From NCBI RefSeq assembly GCF_023559245.1, contig NZ_CP097462.1, positions 1,488,001 through 1,552,000 on the forward strand: a stretch of DNA of 64,000 bases, written 5' to 3'. The notes beneath the pieces were generated by a model. That model was not told where the DNA came from and did no database searches. It saw nothing but the letters and a program-made list of their open reading frames with translations. Made by a program: the position numbers and the translations under genes. This DNA comes from Sphingomonas sp. KRR8 (GTDB lineage Bacteria > Pseudomonadota > Alphaproteobacteria > Sphingomonadales > Sphingomonadaceae). Below, in pieces: positions 1-8,207 of this stretch. Each line of letters begins with the position of its first letter. The first letter of the stretch is position 1.

Positions 1-1077
1 CGGGAGCCGCTGCACGAGGGTTACCTCACCACGAAGGTCCGCAAGCACGGCGATCCGGTCGCCCGCGAAGCTTCCGTTCGTCTTTTCCGCGCCGACCCGC
101 AGCACTGGCTGCTGACCGGCCGCCTCACCGGCGATGAGATGGCCGTACGAGAGATCCTCGAACGGTCATTGCTGATCGGCCTCGCCATCGCGGTTCTGCT
201 CGGGCTGCTGACCGGCGGCCTTCTCGCGCAATTCGTCGAGCGTCGCGTCCGCGACATCGTGGGGATCACCAGCGCGTTCGGCGCCGGCGACTTCGCCCGC
301 CGACTGCCGGTGCAGGCCAAGGGCGGGGACGCCTTCGCCGGCCTGTCGCGTCAGATCAATCAGATGCTCGACCGCATCGCCACTCTGATGGAAGAGCTTC
401 GGATGCTCACCGACAGCCTGGCGCACGACCTGCGCTCCCCGGTCAGCCGCCTCCGCTCCGCCGCCGACGCCGCGGTCAGCGCCACCGACGAGCAGGAACG
501 CGACCTGCTGCTCGGCAACGTCATCGCCCAGGCCGACTCGCTGATGCGCGTGCTCACCACCGTGCTCGAAATCGGCCGCTCCGAATCGAGGACCGCGCGA
601 AGCCAGTTCACCCGCTTCGACCCCGACGAGCTCGGCCGCGAGCTGGTCGAGATGTACGAACCGGTCGCGGAAGAGCAGGGCGTCACCCTCTCCTTCGGCA
701 GCGCGGCCCATCCCGCCACCGTCTTCGGTCACCGCCAGTTGCTTGCCCAGGCGCTCAGCAACCTCATCGAGAATTCCCTTAATTACGGCGCTTCGGGCGG
801 AGAGATCCGCGTCTTCATCGCCGCCGACGAGGATACGCTTCGGCTTGGCGTCGCCGACCGAGGGCCTGGCATCCCGGCCGAGCGCCGTGAAGAGGCGCGC
901 CGCCGCTTCGGCCGGCTCGATCCCAGCCGCTCGCGCCAGGGCGCCGGGCTTGGCCTACCGCTGGTGCAGGCGATCGCCCACCTTCATGACGGCGAGCTGG
1001 TGCTGCGCGACAATCGCCCGGGGCTAAGCGCGGAGCTGGAGCTCCCGCTGGACCCGCCGGCCGAAGCGACAGCCTAA
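1..1077 (+). CDS. Sensor histidine kinase, C-terminal part (5' end outside window)
   Basis: Frame 1 is open from the first base of the window, so the gene begins upstream; an ATG at 139 is internal. The visible 358 residues show the end of a periplasmic segment, a membrane helix (about window residues 52-78, ILERSLLIGLAIAVLLGLLT), a HAMP linker, a HisKA dimerisation helix with the H-box SLAHDLRSPVSRL, and a HATPase domain with N-box NLIENSLNYG, G1 VADRGPGIP and G2 GAGLGLPLV. It is therefore an inner-membrane two-component kinase that autophosphorylates on the H-box histidine. Its response regulator is probably upstream, outside the window. The signal sensed cannot be read from this fragment. 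The stop codon overlaps the end of a convergent small gene. Confidence 0.93.
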   Translation, partial: REPLHEGYLTTKVRKHGDPVAREASVRLFRADPQHWLLTGRLTGDEMAVREILERSLLIGLAIAVLLGLLTGGLLAQFVERRVRDIVGITSAFGAGDFARRLPVQAKGGDAFAGLSRQINQMLDRIATLMEELRMLTDSLAHDLRSPVSRLRSAADAAVSATDEQERDLLLGNVIAQADSLMRVLTTVLEIGRSESRTARSQFTRFDPDELGRELVEMYEPVAEEQGVTLSFGSAAHPATVFGHRQLLAQALSNLIENSLNYGASGGEIRVFIAADEDTLRLGVADRGPGIPAERREEARRRFGRLDPSRSRQGAGLGLPLVQAIAHLHDGELVLRDNRPGLSAELELPLDPPAEATA

Positions 1078-1262
1078 AGCACGAAGGGCGGCGGCTCGAC
1101 CGCTTGGCGTGGCCCCGCCTGAAGCTCGATCTCCCGCATCTTTCGGAAGTGCAGCGAACTTAGCTGCAGGTGCGCTCGCGCCACCCGGATGGAGCTGCAG
1201 GCCAACCCCAGGTTCAGCTCGCGGTTGGCTCGCTCGCGGTGATAGTCGAGGTCCTTGTCCAT
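1074..1262 (-). CDS. Small conserved hypothetical protein, 62 aa
   Basis: A short, charged, probably helical protein starting MDKDLDYHRERANRELNLGL. I do not know its function. The ATG at 1262 is chosen because the 18 residues upstream of it, from a possible start at 1316, are Arg/Gly-rich and look like read-through. Similar small proteins that begin with an acidic stretch and an HRERA-like motif are, from memory, common in sphingomonad genomes. It is convergent with the histidine kinase, and the two stop codons overlap by a few bases. A weak GGTGG precedes the start. Codon use is like that of the neighbours. Confidence 0.55.
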   Translation of the reverse strand: MDKDLDYHRERANRELNLGLACSSIRVARAHLQLSSLHFRKMREIELQAGPRQAVEPPPFVL

Positions 1263-1322
1263 GCCGCCACCATGACCCGCGCGGATGGCGCTGCGGTGCC
1301 GGACTCGTGACGGCACGAAGAC

Positions 1323-1604
1323 TCAGTTGATCAGCCACTCGGTATCGACGTTGCGCCACTCCGACGCGCCCACCAGCGCCTGATGGTTCATCCGGATCGA
1401 ATGGATGGTCGCCTCGATCTCGCGCCGCCAGTGATCGAGGAAGTGGCTCAGCGCGGGATATTTGGGCGCGATGTCATATTGCTGGAAGGAGAATAGCTGC
1501 AGCAGGCTCGGATGATCCGGCATGAAATAATGCACTTCGACGAGGCTCAGCCCATAGCCTTGCAGCTGAAGCTCAAGGTCGGGGGTGACGAGGCCCTTGC
1601 GCAT
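1323..1604 (-). CDS. usg: Usg-family protein, 93 aa
   Basis: The sequence matches the Usg-like family of alphaproteobacteria: a short protein with a core of LQLQGYGLSLVEVHYFMPDH, then HPSLLQLFSFQQYDIAPKYP, SHFLDHWRREIEATIHSIR and an acidic C-terminus. Usg proteins were named from a gene beside tryptophan-biosynthesis genes and have no established biochemical role. The ATG at 1604 has a good ribosome-binding site (GGAGAGGAG) immediately upstream, so I prefer it to the longer frame that would start at 1637. The length is normal for the family. The gene lies alone on the minus strand next to the other small conserved gene, away from the trp genes at 12-15 kb. Confidence 0.85.
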   Translation of the reverse strand: MRKGLVTPDLELQLQGYGLSLVEVHYFMPDHPSLLQLFSFQQYDIAPKYPALSHFLDHWRREIEATIHSIRMNHQALVGASEWRNVDTEWLIN

Positions 1605-1709
1605 TGCTCCTCTCCGTTGCTCTCCTTGTCGACGCATATGGTTGCGATTGCGTTCCCAACGTCAAGCTGCGCCACTATGCAGGTGAACTTCTCAATCCAG
1701 AGGGCAGGA

Positions 1710-2147
1710 ATGAACCGCGACGAACCTTTCGGTCCCGAGCCGCTGGCCCGCTGGTATTATGCCGGCGCGGTGGCGTCGTTTCTCGTCATGGCGATGGGCT
1801 GCTGGACCTACGTCCTCCAGGTCACCGCTGACCCCGCCCGCCTGTCGCTCGACGAGAGGCAGCTGCTTGCCATCACCCCCTGGTGGCAGACGGCGGCCTT
1901 CGCGATCGGCGTGTGGGCCGGGCTGGCAGGAAGCGTCGGCCTGCTGCTCCGCCGCCGCTGGGCCGAGCCGCTGCTGGGGATCAGCCTGACCGGTACCGCC
2001 TTGTGGTTCGCCGCCTTCATCCTCGTTCGCCAGATCCGCGAGACCGCGTCGTCCGACGTCCTCCTGGTGCCGGGCGTCATCCTGGTCCTGACCTGGACCA
2101 TCTTCTGGTTCGCCCGGCATAGCCGCCAGCGCGCCTGGCTGCGCTAG
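1710..2147 (+). CDS. Four-helix inner-membrane protein of unknown function, 145 aa
   Basis: Four hydrophobic segments are visible at about residues 14-35, 58-80, 85-105 and 112-132, with short loops and a basic tail (RHSRQRAWLR), consistent with a polytopic inner-membrane protein. The ATG at 1710 follows an AGGGCAGGA ribosome-binding site. The frame remains open further upstream, but that part overlaps the divergent usg gene and is ignored. Proteins of this size and pattern (aromatic first helix, then LAITPWW and GLAGSVGLLLRRRWA) are often labelled sugar transporter in automatic annotations, without experimental support that I know of. The stop codon forms part of the ribosome-binding site of panB, suggesting co-transcription. 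Confidence 0.7.
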   Translation: MNRDEPFGPEPLARWYYAGAVASFLVMAMGCWTYVLQVTADPARLSLDERQLLAITPWWQTAAFAIGVWAGLAGSVGLLLRRRWAEPLLGISLTGTALWFAAFILVRQIRETASSDVLLVPGVILVLTWTIFWFARHSRQRAWLR

Positions 2148-2156
2148 GAGCCTGCC

Positions 2157-3026
2157 ATGAGCACCTACACCCTCGACACCGCCACCAGCCGGGCCACGCC
2201 GTCGCCGGTTCCGGGCAAGCGCATGACCGTTCCTGGGCTCAAGGGCCGCAAGGCCGACGGCACCACCGCCGAGCCGATCGTCATGCTGACCGCCTACACC
2301 ATGCGGATGGCGCAATTGCTCGATCCCCATTGCGACCTGCTGCTGGTTGGCGACAGCCTCGGCCAGGTGATCTACGGCCTGCCCTCCACCGTGCCCGTGA
2401 CGCTCGACATGATGTGCGCCCATGGCGCCGCCGTTGTGCGGGGCAGCTGGCACGCGCTGGTCGCCGTCGACATGCCGTTCGGCAGTTACGAGGCGTCGCC
2501 CGAAGCCGCCTTCGCCAGCGCCGCCCGGATCATGAAGGAGACCGGCTGCGCAGCCGTGAAGCTGGAGGGCGGCGAAGCCATTGCCCCCACCATCCGATTC
2601 CTGACCGAGCGCGGCATTCCCGTCATCGGTCACGTCGGCCTCACCCCCCAGGCGGTGAATGCGCTGGGCGGCTATGGCGCGCGCGGCCGCAATCAGGCGG
2701 AAGCCGCCAAGATCAAGGCCGACGCCAGCGCCGTTGCCCAGGCCGGCGCCTTCACCATCGTGGTCGAGGGCGTGTTAGAGGACATCGCCACCGAGGTCGC
2801 GCAGGCAGTCGAGCCGCCCGTCATCGGCATCGGCGCTTCCGCCAGGTGCGACGGCCAGGTGCTGGTTACCGAGGACATGCTTGGCCTGTTCGAACGGACC
2901 CCGCGGTTCGTGAAGCGCTATGACGACCTTGCCGCCCGCATCTCGGCCGCGGTCGAGACCTACGCCGGCGAAGTCCGCAACCGCAGCTTTCCCACCGCCG
3001 ATCAGACCTATCGCCCCAAGGCCTGA
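2157..3026 (+). CDS. panB: 3-methyl-2-oxobutanoate hydroxymethyltransferase (PanB)
   Basis: PanB transfers a hydroxymethyl group from 5,10-methylene-tetrahydrofolate to alpha-ketoisovalerate, giving ketopantoate, the first committed step of pantothenate and CoA synthesis in the cytoplasm. The 289-residue length is normal for the family. Conserved blocks are visible: the metal-binding loop [20 protein letters not shown], then [41 protein letters not shown] and PPVIGIGAS. About 25 residues precede the usual family start and look disordered. The ATG at 2157 has TAGGAG six bases upstream, overlapping the previous stop codon, so it is probably translated from the same mRNA as the membrane-protein gene. 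No panC or panD is present in the window. Confidence 0.96.
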   Translation: MSTYTLDTATSRATPSPVPGKRMTVPGLKGRKADGTTAEPIVMLTAYTMRMAQLLDPHCDLLLVGDSLGQVIYGLPSTVPVTLDMMCAHGAAVVRGSWHALVAVDMPFGSYEASPEAAFASAARIMKETGCAAVKLEGGEAIAPTIRFLTERGIPVIGHVGLTPQAVNALGGYGARGRNQAEAAKIKADASAVAQAGAFTIVVEGVLEDIATEVAQAVEPPVIGIGASARCDGQVLVTEDMLGLFERTPRFVKRYDDLAARISAAVETYAGEVRNRSFPTADQTYRPKA

Positions 3027-3158
3027 GCCGCCGCTTGTCCGCCGCTCTTTGCCTCGCGCGCAAAAGCTTCTAGACGCGCGTGCTGCCAAGCTTCTGTTCA
3101 TCCGCCATCGGGTGAAGGGGCAAGGCAGGCGTCATCACCACTTCGAAAGTCCGCATCC

Positions 3159-3860
3159 TTGGCTCTGGCTCCCGGCGAAACGCACGAAAGCTTCATTCGC
3201 GAGGTCGACGAGAATCTTCGTCGCGACCAGGCCGAGAATTTCGTCAAGCGCTACGGCAGCTGGCTGATCGCGGCGCTGGTCCTGTTCATCGTCGCCGCTG
3301 GCGCCACCCTCTGGTGGCAGGAGCACAAGCGTCAGCAGGCCGCCGAGCATAGTGAGCAGCTGCTCGCCGTCCTCAACGACGTTGCCGGAGGCCGCAACGG
3401 CAAGCCGGTGCAGGACAAGCTCCAGGCGATCGCGGACCAGAGTGACGATGAGTTCGCCGCTCTGGCGCAGATGACGCAGGGCGCACTGGCGCAGGGCAAT
3501 GGTGACCGCGCCAAGGCGCTTGCCGCCTACATGGCGGTGGCCGCCGACAAGGGCCAGCCGCAGTCCGTCCGCGACGCTGCGCTCATCCGCCAGACCGCGG
3601 TCGAGTTCGACAGCATGAAGCCGGAGGACGTGATCGCCCGCCTGCAGCCCTTCACCGAACCCGGCAACCCGTGGTTCGGAACCGCCGGCGAAATGACTGG
3701 CGCCGCCCTGCTCAAGGCCAATCGCAAGGCGGAAGCGGGGCGCCTGTTCGCCCGCATCGCCGAGGACAACAACGTGCCGGGCGGCATTCGCTCGCGGGCG
3801 CAGCAGCTTGCCAGTTCGCTGGGGGTGGACGCCGCGACCGGGCTCGCCGGCGGCCAGTAA
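3159..3860 (+). CDS. YfgM-like membrane-anchored TPR protein
   Basis: A 233-residue protein with a cytoplasmic N-terminus (ESFIREVDENLRRDQAENFVKRYG), one membrane helix at about residues 33-51 (WLIAALVLFIVAAGATLWW), then an alpha-helical periplasmic domain with TPR-like repeats. This is the TPR_21/YfgM pattern. In other proteobacteria YfgM is an ancillary SecYEG translocon factor beside periplasmic chaperones. The start appears to be TTG at 3159: no ATG or GTG gives the conserved N-terminus. It sits 23 bases upstream of bamB, the usual yfgM-bamB order, so envelope protein export and outer-membrane assembly are probably co-expressed. Confidence 0.85.
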   Translation: MALAPGETHESFIREVDENLRRDQAENFVKRYGSWLIAALVLFIVAAGATLWWQEHKRQQAAEHSEQLLAVLNDVAGGRNGKPVQDKLQAIADQSDDEFAALAQMTQGALAQGNGDRAKALAAYMAVAADKGQPQSVRDAALIRQTAVEFDSMKPEDVIARLQPFTEPGNPWFGTAGEMTGAALLKANRKAEAGRLFARIAEDNNVPGGIRSRAQQLASSLGVDAATGLAGGQ

Positions 3861-3883
3861 GGTTCCAAAGGATCGTGATTCAC

Positions 3884-5203
3884 ATGAAGAAGAGCATCGT
3901 CGGGGTGATGATCGCGGCCGCCCTGCTTGGCGGCTGCAACCCCTTGAAGGGCCGGGTCAAGAAAACCCCCGTGGTGGGCGAGCGGACCTCGGTCCTCACC
4001 CGTGACGCGGACATCGCGGTTGATCCTGCCACCGCCTCGGCGCCCTTCTCGCTGCCCGGCGCCACGACCAACACCGACTGGCCGCAGCCGGGCGGAACGC
4101 CGAACAAGGCCATTGGCCATGTCGCGCTGCCCGCCAGTTTCAGCCCCGCCTGGACCGCCAGCGTTGGCGGCGGTGACCGCCCGAACGAGCGGCTCGCCGC
4201 GGCTCCGGTGGTCGAGGGTGGCAAGGTCTTCACCATCGACACCAGCTCCACCGTGCGCGCCTTCGACGCCGCCAGCGGCCGCCAGCTGTGGGCGACGCAG
4301 TTCGGCACCAACAAGCGCAACGCCGCCTCGCTGTTCGGCGGCGGCGTGTCGGTCGGCGGCGGCCGGGCCTTCGCGACCAATGGCCTCGGCTATGTCGCGG
4401 CGCTCGACACGACCAATGGCGGGGTCGTCTGGACCGTCCGCATGGGCGGCCCGCTGCGCGGCGCCCCCTCGCTCGACGGCACCAACGTCTACATCATGAG
4501 CCAGGACAACCAGATCACCTCGCTCAAGGCATCGGACGGCACCACCAACTGGACCAATCCGGCCAGCCTGGAGATCGCCGGCGTGTTCGGCACCGGCGCT
4601 CCGGCCATCGCCCAGTCGACCGTGGTCGCGGGCTTCAGCTCGGGTGAGCTCAACGCCTACCGGGCGGAGAACGGCCGCAACGTCTGGCAGGACGCGCTTG
4701 CCCGCACCTCCATCTCCACCTCGGTCGCGACCCTGTCGGACATCGACGCCTCGCCGGTGATCGACAATGGCCAGGTCTTCGCGGTCGGCCAGGGCGGCCG
4801 GATGGTCGCGATCGACCTGCTCTCGGGCCAGCGCATCTGGGAACTCAACATCGCCGGCATCTCGACTCCGGCCGTGGTCGGTGACTGGGTGTTCGTGGTG
4901 ACCGACGACGCCCGCCTCGTCGCCATCGCGCGCGCCTCGGGCAAGATCCGCTGGATCACCCAGCTGCCCGGCTACGTGAAGCAGAAGAGCAAGTCGGGCG
5001 TCATCACCTATGTCGGCCCGGTCGCCGCCGGTGGCCGCCTGCTGCTCGCCAGCTCGACCGGTGCGCTGGTCAGCGTCAATCCGGACAATGGCGCGGTGCT
5101 GGGACAGGTCAACGTCGGCGCCGGTGTTCACCTGGCCCCGGTGGTCGCCAACAATGCGCTCTACATCCTCGATGATCGCGCCCGGCTGCACGCCTACCGC
5201 TAG
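3884..5203 (+). CDS. bamB: Outer membrane protein assembly factor BamB
   Basis: A 439-residue lipoprotein. The signal peptide MKKSIVGVMIAAALLGGC ends in a lipobox with Cys18 as the acylated residue. The mature part is an eight-bladed PQQ-type beta-propeller: repeated GxVxAxDxxxGxxxW units are seen, for example VRAFDAASGRQLWATQFG, YVAALDTTNGGVVW and MVAIDLLSGQRIWELN. BamB is the scaffold lipoprotein of the BAM complex on the periplasmic face of the outer membrane. The frame extends upstream inside the preceding gene, but the lipoprotein signal fixes the ATG at 3884. In many proteobacteria der follows bamB; here a sulfotransferase gene follows after three bases. Confidence 0.95.
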   Translation: MKKSIVGVMIAAALLGGCNPLKGRVKKTPVVGERTSVLTRDADIAVDPATASAPFSLPGATTNTDWPQPGGTPNKAIGHVALPASFSPAWTASVGGGDRPNERLAAAPVVEGGKVFTIDTSSTVRAFDAASGRQLWATQFGTNKRNAASLFGGGVSVGGGRAFATNGLGYVAALDTTNGGVVWTVRMGGPLRGAPSLDGTNVYIMSQDNQITSLKASDGTTNWTNPASLEIAGVFGTGAPAIAQSTVVAGFSSGELNAYRAENGRNVWQDALARTSISTSVATLSDIDASPVIDNGQVFAVGQGGRMVAIDLLSGQRIWELNIAGISTPAVVGDWVFVVTDDARLVAIARASGKIRWITQLPGYVKQKSKSGVITYVGPVAAGGRLLLASSTGALVSVNPDNGAVLGQVNVGAGVHLAPVVANNALYILDDRARLHAYR

Positions 5204-5206
5204 GTC

Positions 5207-6220
5207 ATGACCGCAACGCCGGCCCGCCGATGGCCTCCACTGGCCGCGATCGTCGGTGCGCCGCGCTGCGGCACGACCAGCCTCGCCAATTACCTGATGA
5301 CGCATCCAGCGGTGACCTTCTCGTCGCCGAAGGAACCGCATTACTTCACGATCTTCGACCTCGACGGCCTCGGCGATGCCGAGCTGCGCGAAACGGTTGA
5401 GCAGGGCTATCTCGACCGCTTCTTCGGCGCTGACTGGCGCGATGCCGAGCTGTTGATGGAAGGCTCGGTGTCCTACCTGTTCGGCGCCGACAAGCTGAAG
5501 CCGCTGCTGCGGCTCTGGCCCGACGCCAGGTTCATCATCGCCGTCCGCGACCCGATGACGATGCTCCCGTCATTGCATCAGCGCTACCTCGTCACGGGCG
5601 ACGAGACCGCCACCAGCTTCGTCGAAGCCTGGCAGCTGGTGCCCGAACGAGCCGCCGGCCGCCGAATCCCGGCAAGCTGCCTCGACCCCCGCATGCTGCG
5701 CTACGACATCGCCGGCAGGCTCGGGGATGCGGTGGAGCATTTCTTCGACGTCGTCGGCCGCGAACGCTGCCACGTCGTCGTCCACGACGATCTCATCAGC
5801 CGCCCGGCCGACGTCTATGCCGGAATGCTGAACTTCCTCGACCTGCCCCACGACGGCCGCACCGACTTCCCGCCGATGCGCGCCGCTGCCGGGGTCCGCT
5901 GGCACTGGCTCCAGCGCCTCCTTCAGCGCCCGCCGCTGGCGAAGCGGCTCCTCGCCGGCCGCCGCTTCCGGGCGAAGCTTGCCAAGGGCTCGGCCAAGCC
6001 CACCCCCGCGCCGGTCACCGCCATCATGCGCGCCCGCAAGCAGCTCATCCGCTTCAACGAGGTGCCGGCCTCCAAACCCCACCTCGACCACGCCCTTCGC
6101 CAGCAGCTGCACGAGGCGTTCGCCGCCGACACCGCCAAGCTCGGCCGCCTGATCGGCCGCGACCTCTCGCACTGGCTGGCCGTGGAACCCGCCGGCGAGG
6201 CTAAGCCTCGGCGGGCCTGA
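5207..6220 (+). CDS. PAPS-dependent sulfotransferase family protein
   Basis: A 337-residue protein with the two PAPS-binding elements of the sulfotransferase superfamily: the 5'-phosphosulfate loop GAPRCGTTSL at residues 17-26, and the 3'-phosphate-binding strand-helix ARFIIAVRDPMTMLPS near residues 107-122, followed by a histidine and LHQRYL. It should transfer sulfate from PAPS to a hydroxyl or amine acceptor. The acceptor is unknown and could be a glycan, lipid or small molecule. There is no signal peptide, so it is probably cytoplasmic. It starts three bases after the bamB stop and is probably translated from the same message. No PAPS-synthesis genes are nearby. Confidence 0.85.
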   Translation: MTATPARRWPPLAAIVGAPRCGTTSLANYLMTHPAVTFSSPKEPHYFTIFDLDGLGDAELRETVEQGYLDRFFGADWRDAELLMEGSVSYLFGADKLKPLLRLWPDARFIIAVRDPMTMLPSLHQRYLVTGDETATSFVEAWQLVPERAAGRRIPASCLDPRMLRYDIAGRLGDAVEHFFDVVGRERCHVVVHDDLISRPADVYAGMLNFLDLPHDGRTDFPPMRAAAGVRWHWLQRLLQRPPLAKRLLAGRRFRAKLAKGSAKPTPAPVTAIMRARKQLIRFNEVPASKPHLDHALRQQLHEAFAADTAKLGRLIGRDLSHWLAVEPAGEAKPRRA

Positions 6221-6336
6221 TGTCATTTGACTCGCCGCGCGCTTGAGCCCAGCCCTTGCACTCGCGCTGGGGGCCTTCGGGATCGCGCGACGTACATTCC
6301 CTGGTGAGCGTCAACGCCAAGCCAATGGGGACCCAT

Positions 6337-6765
6337 ATGAAGCAGATCATCAAACTGGCTGTTGCAGCGGCCGTGGGCGCGCTTGCGTCCGGCACCGTCG
6401 TCTATGCGCAGGCCGGCGCACCGGAACCGCCCAAGGCTCGCGTCGCCCTCTACCGGGCAGCGCCGGGACAGCAGATCGCCATGCTGAAGTATTTCGCCGC
6501 ACAGGACCGCGCGGCGCAGGCCGCGGGCGTCCCGACCGGCAAGCTGTACGCGCACACGGACGGCGACAGCTGGGATTATCTGGCGATCGACCCGGTCACC
6601 ACGCCAGCGCAGGATGCCGCTGTCGACGCCGCGGCCAAGCGGATGGGCCTGCCAACCGGCCCCGCCGCCTCGCTCGAGCTGCGCAAATTTATGGCTTACC
6701 ACACCGACACGTTCGTCATCGGCCCGGTGACCGCAGCCGACTATCTGCGCATGGCCGGACAATAA
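6337..6765 (+). CDS. Secreted hypothetical protein, 142 aa
   Basis: The protein begins with a clear Sec signal peptide (MKQIIKLAVAAAVGALASG, likely cleaved after VVYAQA). The mature domain of about 115 residues has alternating beta and alpha predictions: RVALYRAAPGQQIAMLKYFA, then AAGVPTGKLYAHTDGDSWDYL, then HTDTFVIGPVTAADYLRMAG. This could be a small ferredoxin-like fold of the dimeric alpha/beta-barrel type, but I do not recognise a family and assign no function. The ATG at 6337 is chosen for the signal peptide, although the frame is open from 6256. It is followed by a strong hairpin that probably ends the transcript. Confidence 0.7.
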   Translation: MKQIIKLAVAAAVGALASGTVVYAQAGAPEPPKARVALYRAAPGQQIAMLKYFAAQDRAAQAAGVPTGKLYAHTDGDSWDYLAIDPVTTPAQDAAVDAAAKRMGLPTGPAASLELRKFMAYHTDTFVIGPVTAADYLRMAGQ

Positions 6766-6775
6766 GGAAAAGCGG

Positions 6776-6804
6776 CGGCCCGGCGCCAAGCGTGCCGGGT
6801 CGCT
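6776..6804 (+). terminator. Hairpin after the secreted-protein gene
   Basis: CGGCCCGGC (6776-6784) pairs with GCCGGGTCG (6794-6802) around a nine-base loop, allowing one G-U pair. No T-run follows, so it is either a weak intrinsic terminator or a 3'-end-stabilising stem. Confidence 0.45.
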
Positions 6805-6821
6805 ACTGCTTGTGTGAGCCC

Positions 6822-6851
6822 AACGTCCGCTTTCGACCCATTGCGGACATT
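6822..6851 (+). repeat. REP-like hairpin repeat, copy 1
   Basis: A 30-base unit: arm AACGTCCGC, a 12-base loop TTTCGACCCATT, arm GCGGACATT. The arms pair over nine bases with one wobble. An almost identical unit in the same orientation lies at 7387-7416. The two flank the minus-strand hypothetical gene, whose stop codon falls inside this copy. I associate this unit with intergenic regions of sphingomonads, where it is often mistranslated as short peptides. Confidence 0.75.
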
Positions 6852-7365
6852 AGAGGGGCGGAGGCCGAGTGTCGGTCCAGCATGAGGTTAGGCGACCTTG
6901 AGCTTTGCGCCACCAGCTCGCCAGTGGCCCGATATACTCGGCAAGGCGCTCCGTTCGCATGCCCTCTCCCTCGTATGTAATCAGGGACAACAGCGGCGTG
7001 TCGGACACGATTGGGTGCGAAGCGTTGCGCTCCTGCGACCTGACCTGCGGAAGCTGGCTCATCTCACTTCGAAGTGCCGGGCAGTCGTTCCCGTCGATGT
7101 ATCGATGAAACTTCAAGGTCGTCGCCTCGCACTTACCTGCGCTTTGACGACCGCACCGATCGCTTTCCTCGTCGTAGGTCTCGGCAAACCAGTGGGCATT
7201 TGCCCCTACTCCGCTTGAGAGGAACGAGGTGGAGTTATGGCTTTCGATACCCAACCCGCCGCCTTCTTCGAGAAGAGCAAAGCGCGGCATCGCACGATCA
7301 CTGCGCGGCTGCTCGCTTGCTGCCGTGGTAAGAGCGAGAGCGCCGGTAACTAGAACCTGCCACAT
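6850..7365 (-). CDS. Hypothetical protein, possibly secreted, 171 aa
   Basis: I do not recognise this protein. It starts with a short hydrophobic stretch (MWQVLVTGALALTTAAS) that could be a signal peptide. It then has a polar domain with three cysteines (RCGRQSAGKCEATTLKF and DGNDCPALRSEMSQL) and a Trp-rich C-terminus. The amino-acid composition is balanced, unlike the Arg/Pro-rich translations of spurious frames in this GC-rich DNA, which is why I list it. The Cys-Pro-Ala-Leu block resembles secreted hypothetical proteins I have seen in sphingomonads. No convincing ribosome-binding site precedes the ATG at 7365. The whole gene is bracketed by two copies of the hairpin repeat, and the stop codon lies in one of them. 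Confidence 0.45.
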   Translation of the reverse strand: MWQVLVTGALALTTAASEQPRSDRAMPRFALLEEGGGLGIESHNSTSFLSSGVGANAHWFAETYDEESDRCGRQSAGKCEATTLKFHRYIDGNDCPALRSEMSQLPQVRSQERNASHPIVSDTPLLSLITYEGEGMRTERLAEYIGPLASWWRKAQGRLTSCWTDTRPPPL

Positions 7366-7386
7366 GAGCCGGCCACTACGCTACGC

Positions 7387-7416
7387 AATGTCCGCTTTCC
7401 ACCCATTGCAGACATT
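7387..7416 (+). repeat. REP-like hairpin repeat, copy 2
   Basis: Arm AATGTCCGC (7387-7395), loop TTTCCACCCATT (7396-7407), arm GCAGACATT (7408-7416). It differs from copy 1 at three positions and has the same orientation. The arms pair over nine bases with one wobble. I found no third copy in the window. Confidence 0.75.
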
Positions 7417-7772
7417 CGCCCGCACTCTTGCACAATAGGATAACGCCTGCTGGACTGCGGATGCGGGCTGTCGCGTCTTTGACCAACGAACCCAATATGG
7501 CTGCTGGCAGGCGTGGTGAACAGAAGACGCCGGCACTACCCTCACCAGGGAAACATGGAAACTTCGGTCCACCGAACCTTCCTCTTCACCCCCGAAGTAG
7601 GGAAACTTGGCAACTTGTCGCCCCGCGACGTCGGACGATTGCTGGCGGGCAGCGCTCTTGCCCCAGCGGCCCTCCTCCGCTAAGGGCCCGCCACTCCAGA
7701 AAGCACTGGAACAGCCTGCGGGAGGATGCCTCGTGCATCCGTCTGGACCGCTCAACTTGAAACGAGAGTGAC
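7417..7772. other. Non-coding region upstream of rplK
   Basis: I see no convincing gene in these 356 bases. The region holds two units of the GGGAAAC-type repeat (7545-7618) and then the leader of rplK. A possible promoter for the ribosomal genes is TTGCCC (7658-7663), 17 bases, TAAGGG (7681-7686); this is weak. The last bases before the start (AACGAGAGTGAC) supply the ribosome-binding site. An L1-binding leader would be expected here from other bacteria, but I cannot identify it with confidence. secE and nusG, often directly upstream of rplK, are absent. Confidence 0.5.
7545..7618 (+). repeat. Two units of a GGGAAAC(A/T)TGGAAACTT-type dispersed repeat
   Basis: Unit one at 7545-7564 reads CCAGGGAAACATGGAAACTT. 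Unit two at 7598-7618 is a diverged copy (GGGAAACTTGGCAACTTGT). The same unit occurs twice at 46996-47074. All four are in the same orientation on the plus strand. They lie outside genes and are A-rich compared with the surrounding DNA. Confidence 0.65.
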
Positions 7773-8204
7773 ATGGCCAAGAAAATTACCGGCTATATCA
7801 AGCTGCAGGTGCCGGCCGGCGCCGCCAATCCCTCCCCGCCGATCGGCCCAGCCCTGGGTCAGCGCGGCGTGAACATCATGGAATTCTGCAAGGCGTTCAA
7901 CGCGTCGACGCAGGAGATGGAAAAGGGCATGCCGATTCCGACGGTGATCACCGTCTATGCGGACCGCTCCTTCTCCTTCGCGACCAAGAGCCCGCCCGCG
8001 AGCTTCCTCATCAAGAAGGCCGCCGGTCTGAAGTCGGGCTCGAAGGAGCCGGGCAAGGTCAGCGCGGGCACCATCAAGCGCTCGGCTCTGTCGCAGATCG
8101 CCGAGACGAAGATGAAGGACCTCAATGCCAACGACATTGAGGCCGCGACCAAGATCATCGAAGGCTCGGCGCGCGCCATGGGCCTCCAGGTTGTGGAGGG
8201 CTAA
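7773..8204 (+). CDS. rplK: 50S ribosomal protein L11
   Basis: L11 is a 143-residue protein of the 23S rRNA GTPase-associated region, to which it binds together with L10 and L7/L12. The family signature is plain: the N-terminal [38 protein letters not shown], and the C-terminal rRNA-binding domain with [15 protein letters not shown] and the terminal [10 protein letters not shown]. The length is normal. The ATG at 7773 is supported by an upstream GAGAG. rplA follows after three bases, so the two are co-translated, as in the L11 operon elsewhere. Confidence 0.98.
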   Translation: MAKKITGYIKLQVPAGAANPSPPIGPALGQRGVNIMEFCKAFNASTQEMEKGMPIPTVITVYADRSFSFATKSPPASFLIKKAAGLKSGSKEPGKVSAGTIKRSALSQIAETKMKDLNANDIEAATKIIEGSARAMGLQVVEG

Positions 8205-8207
8205 GCA

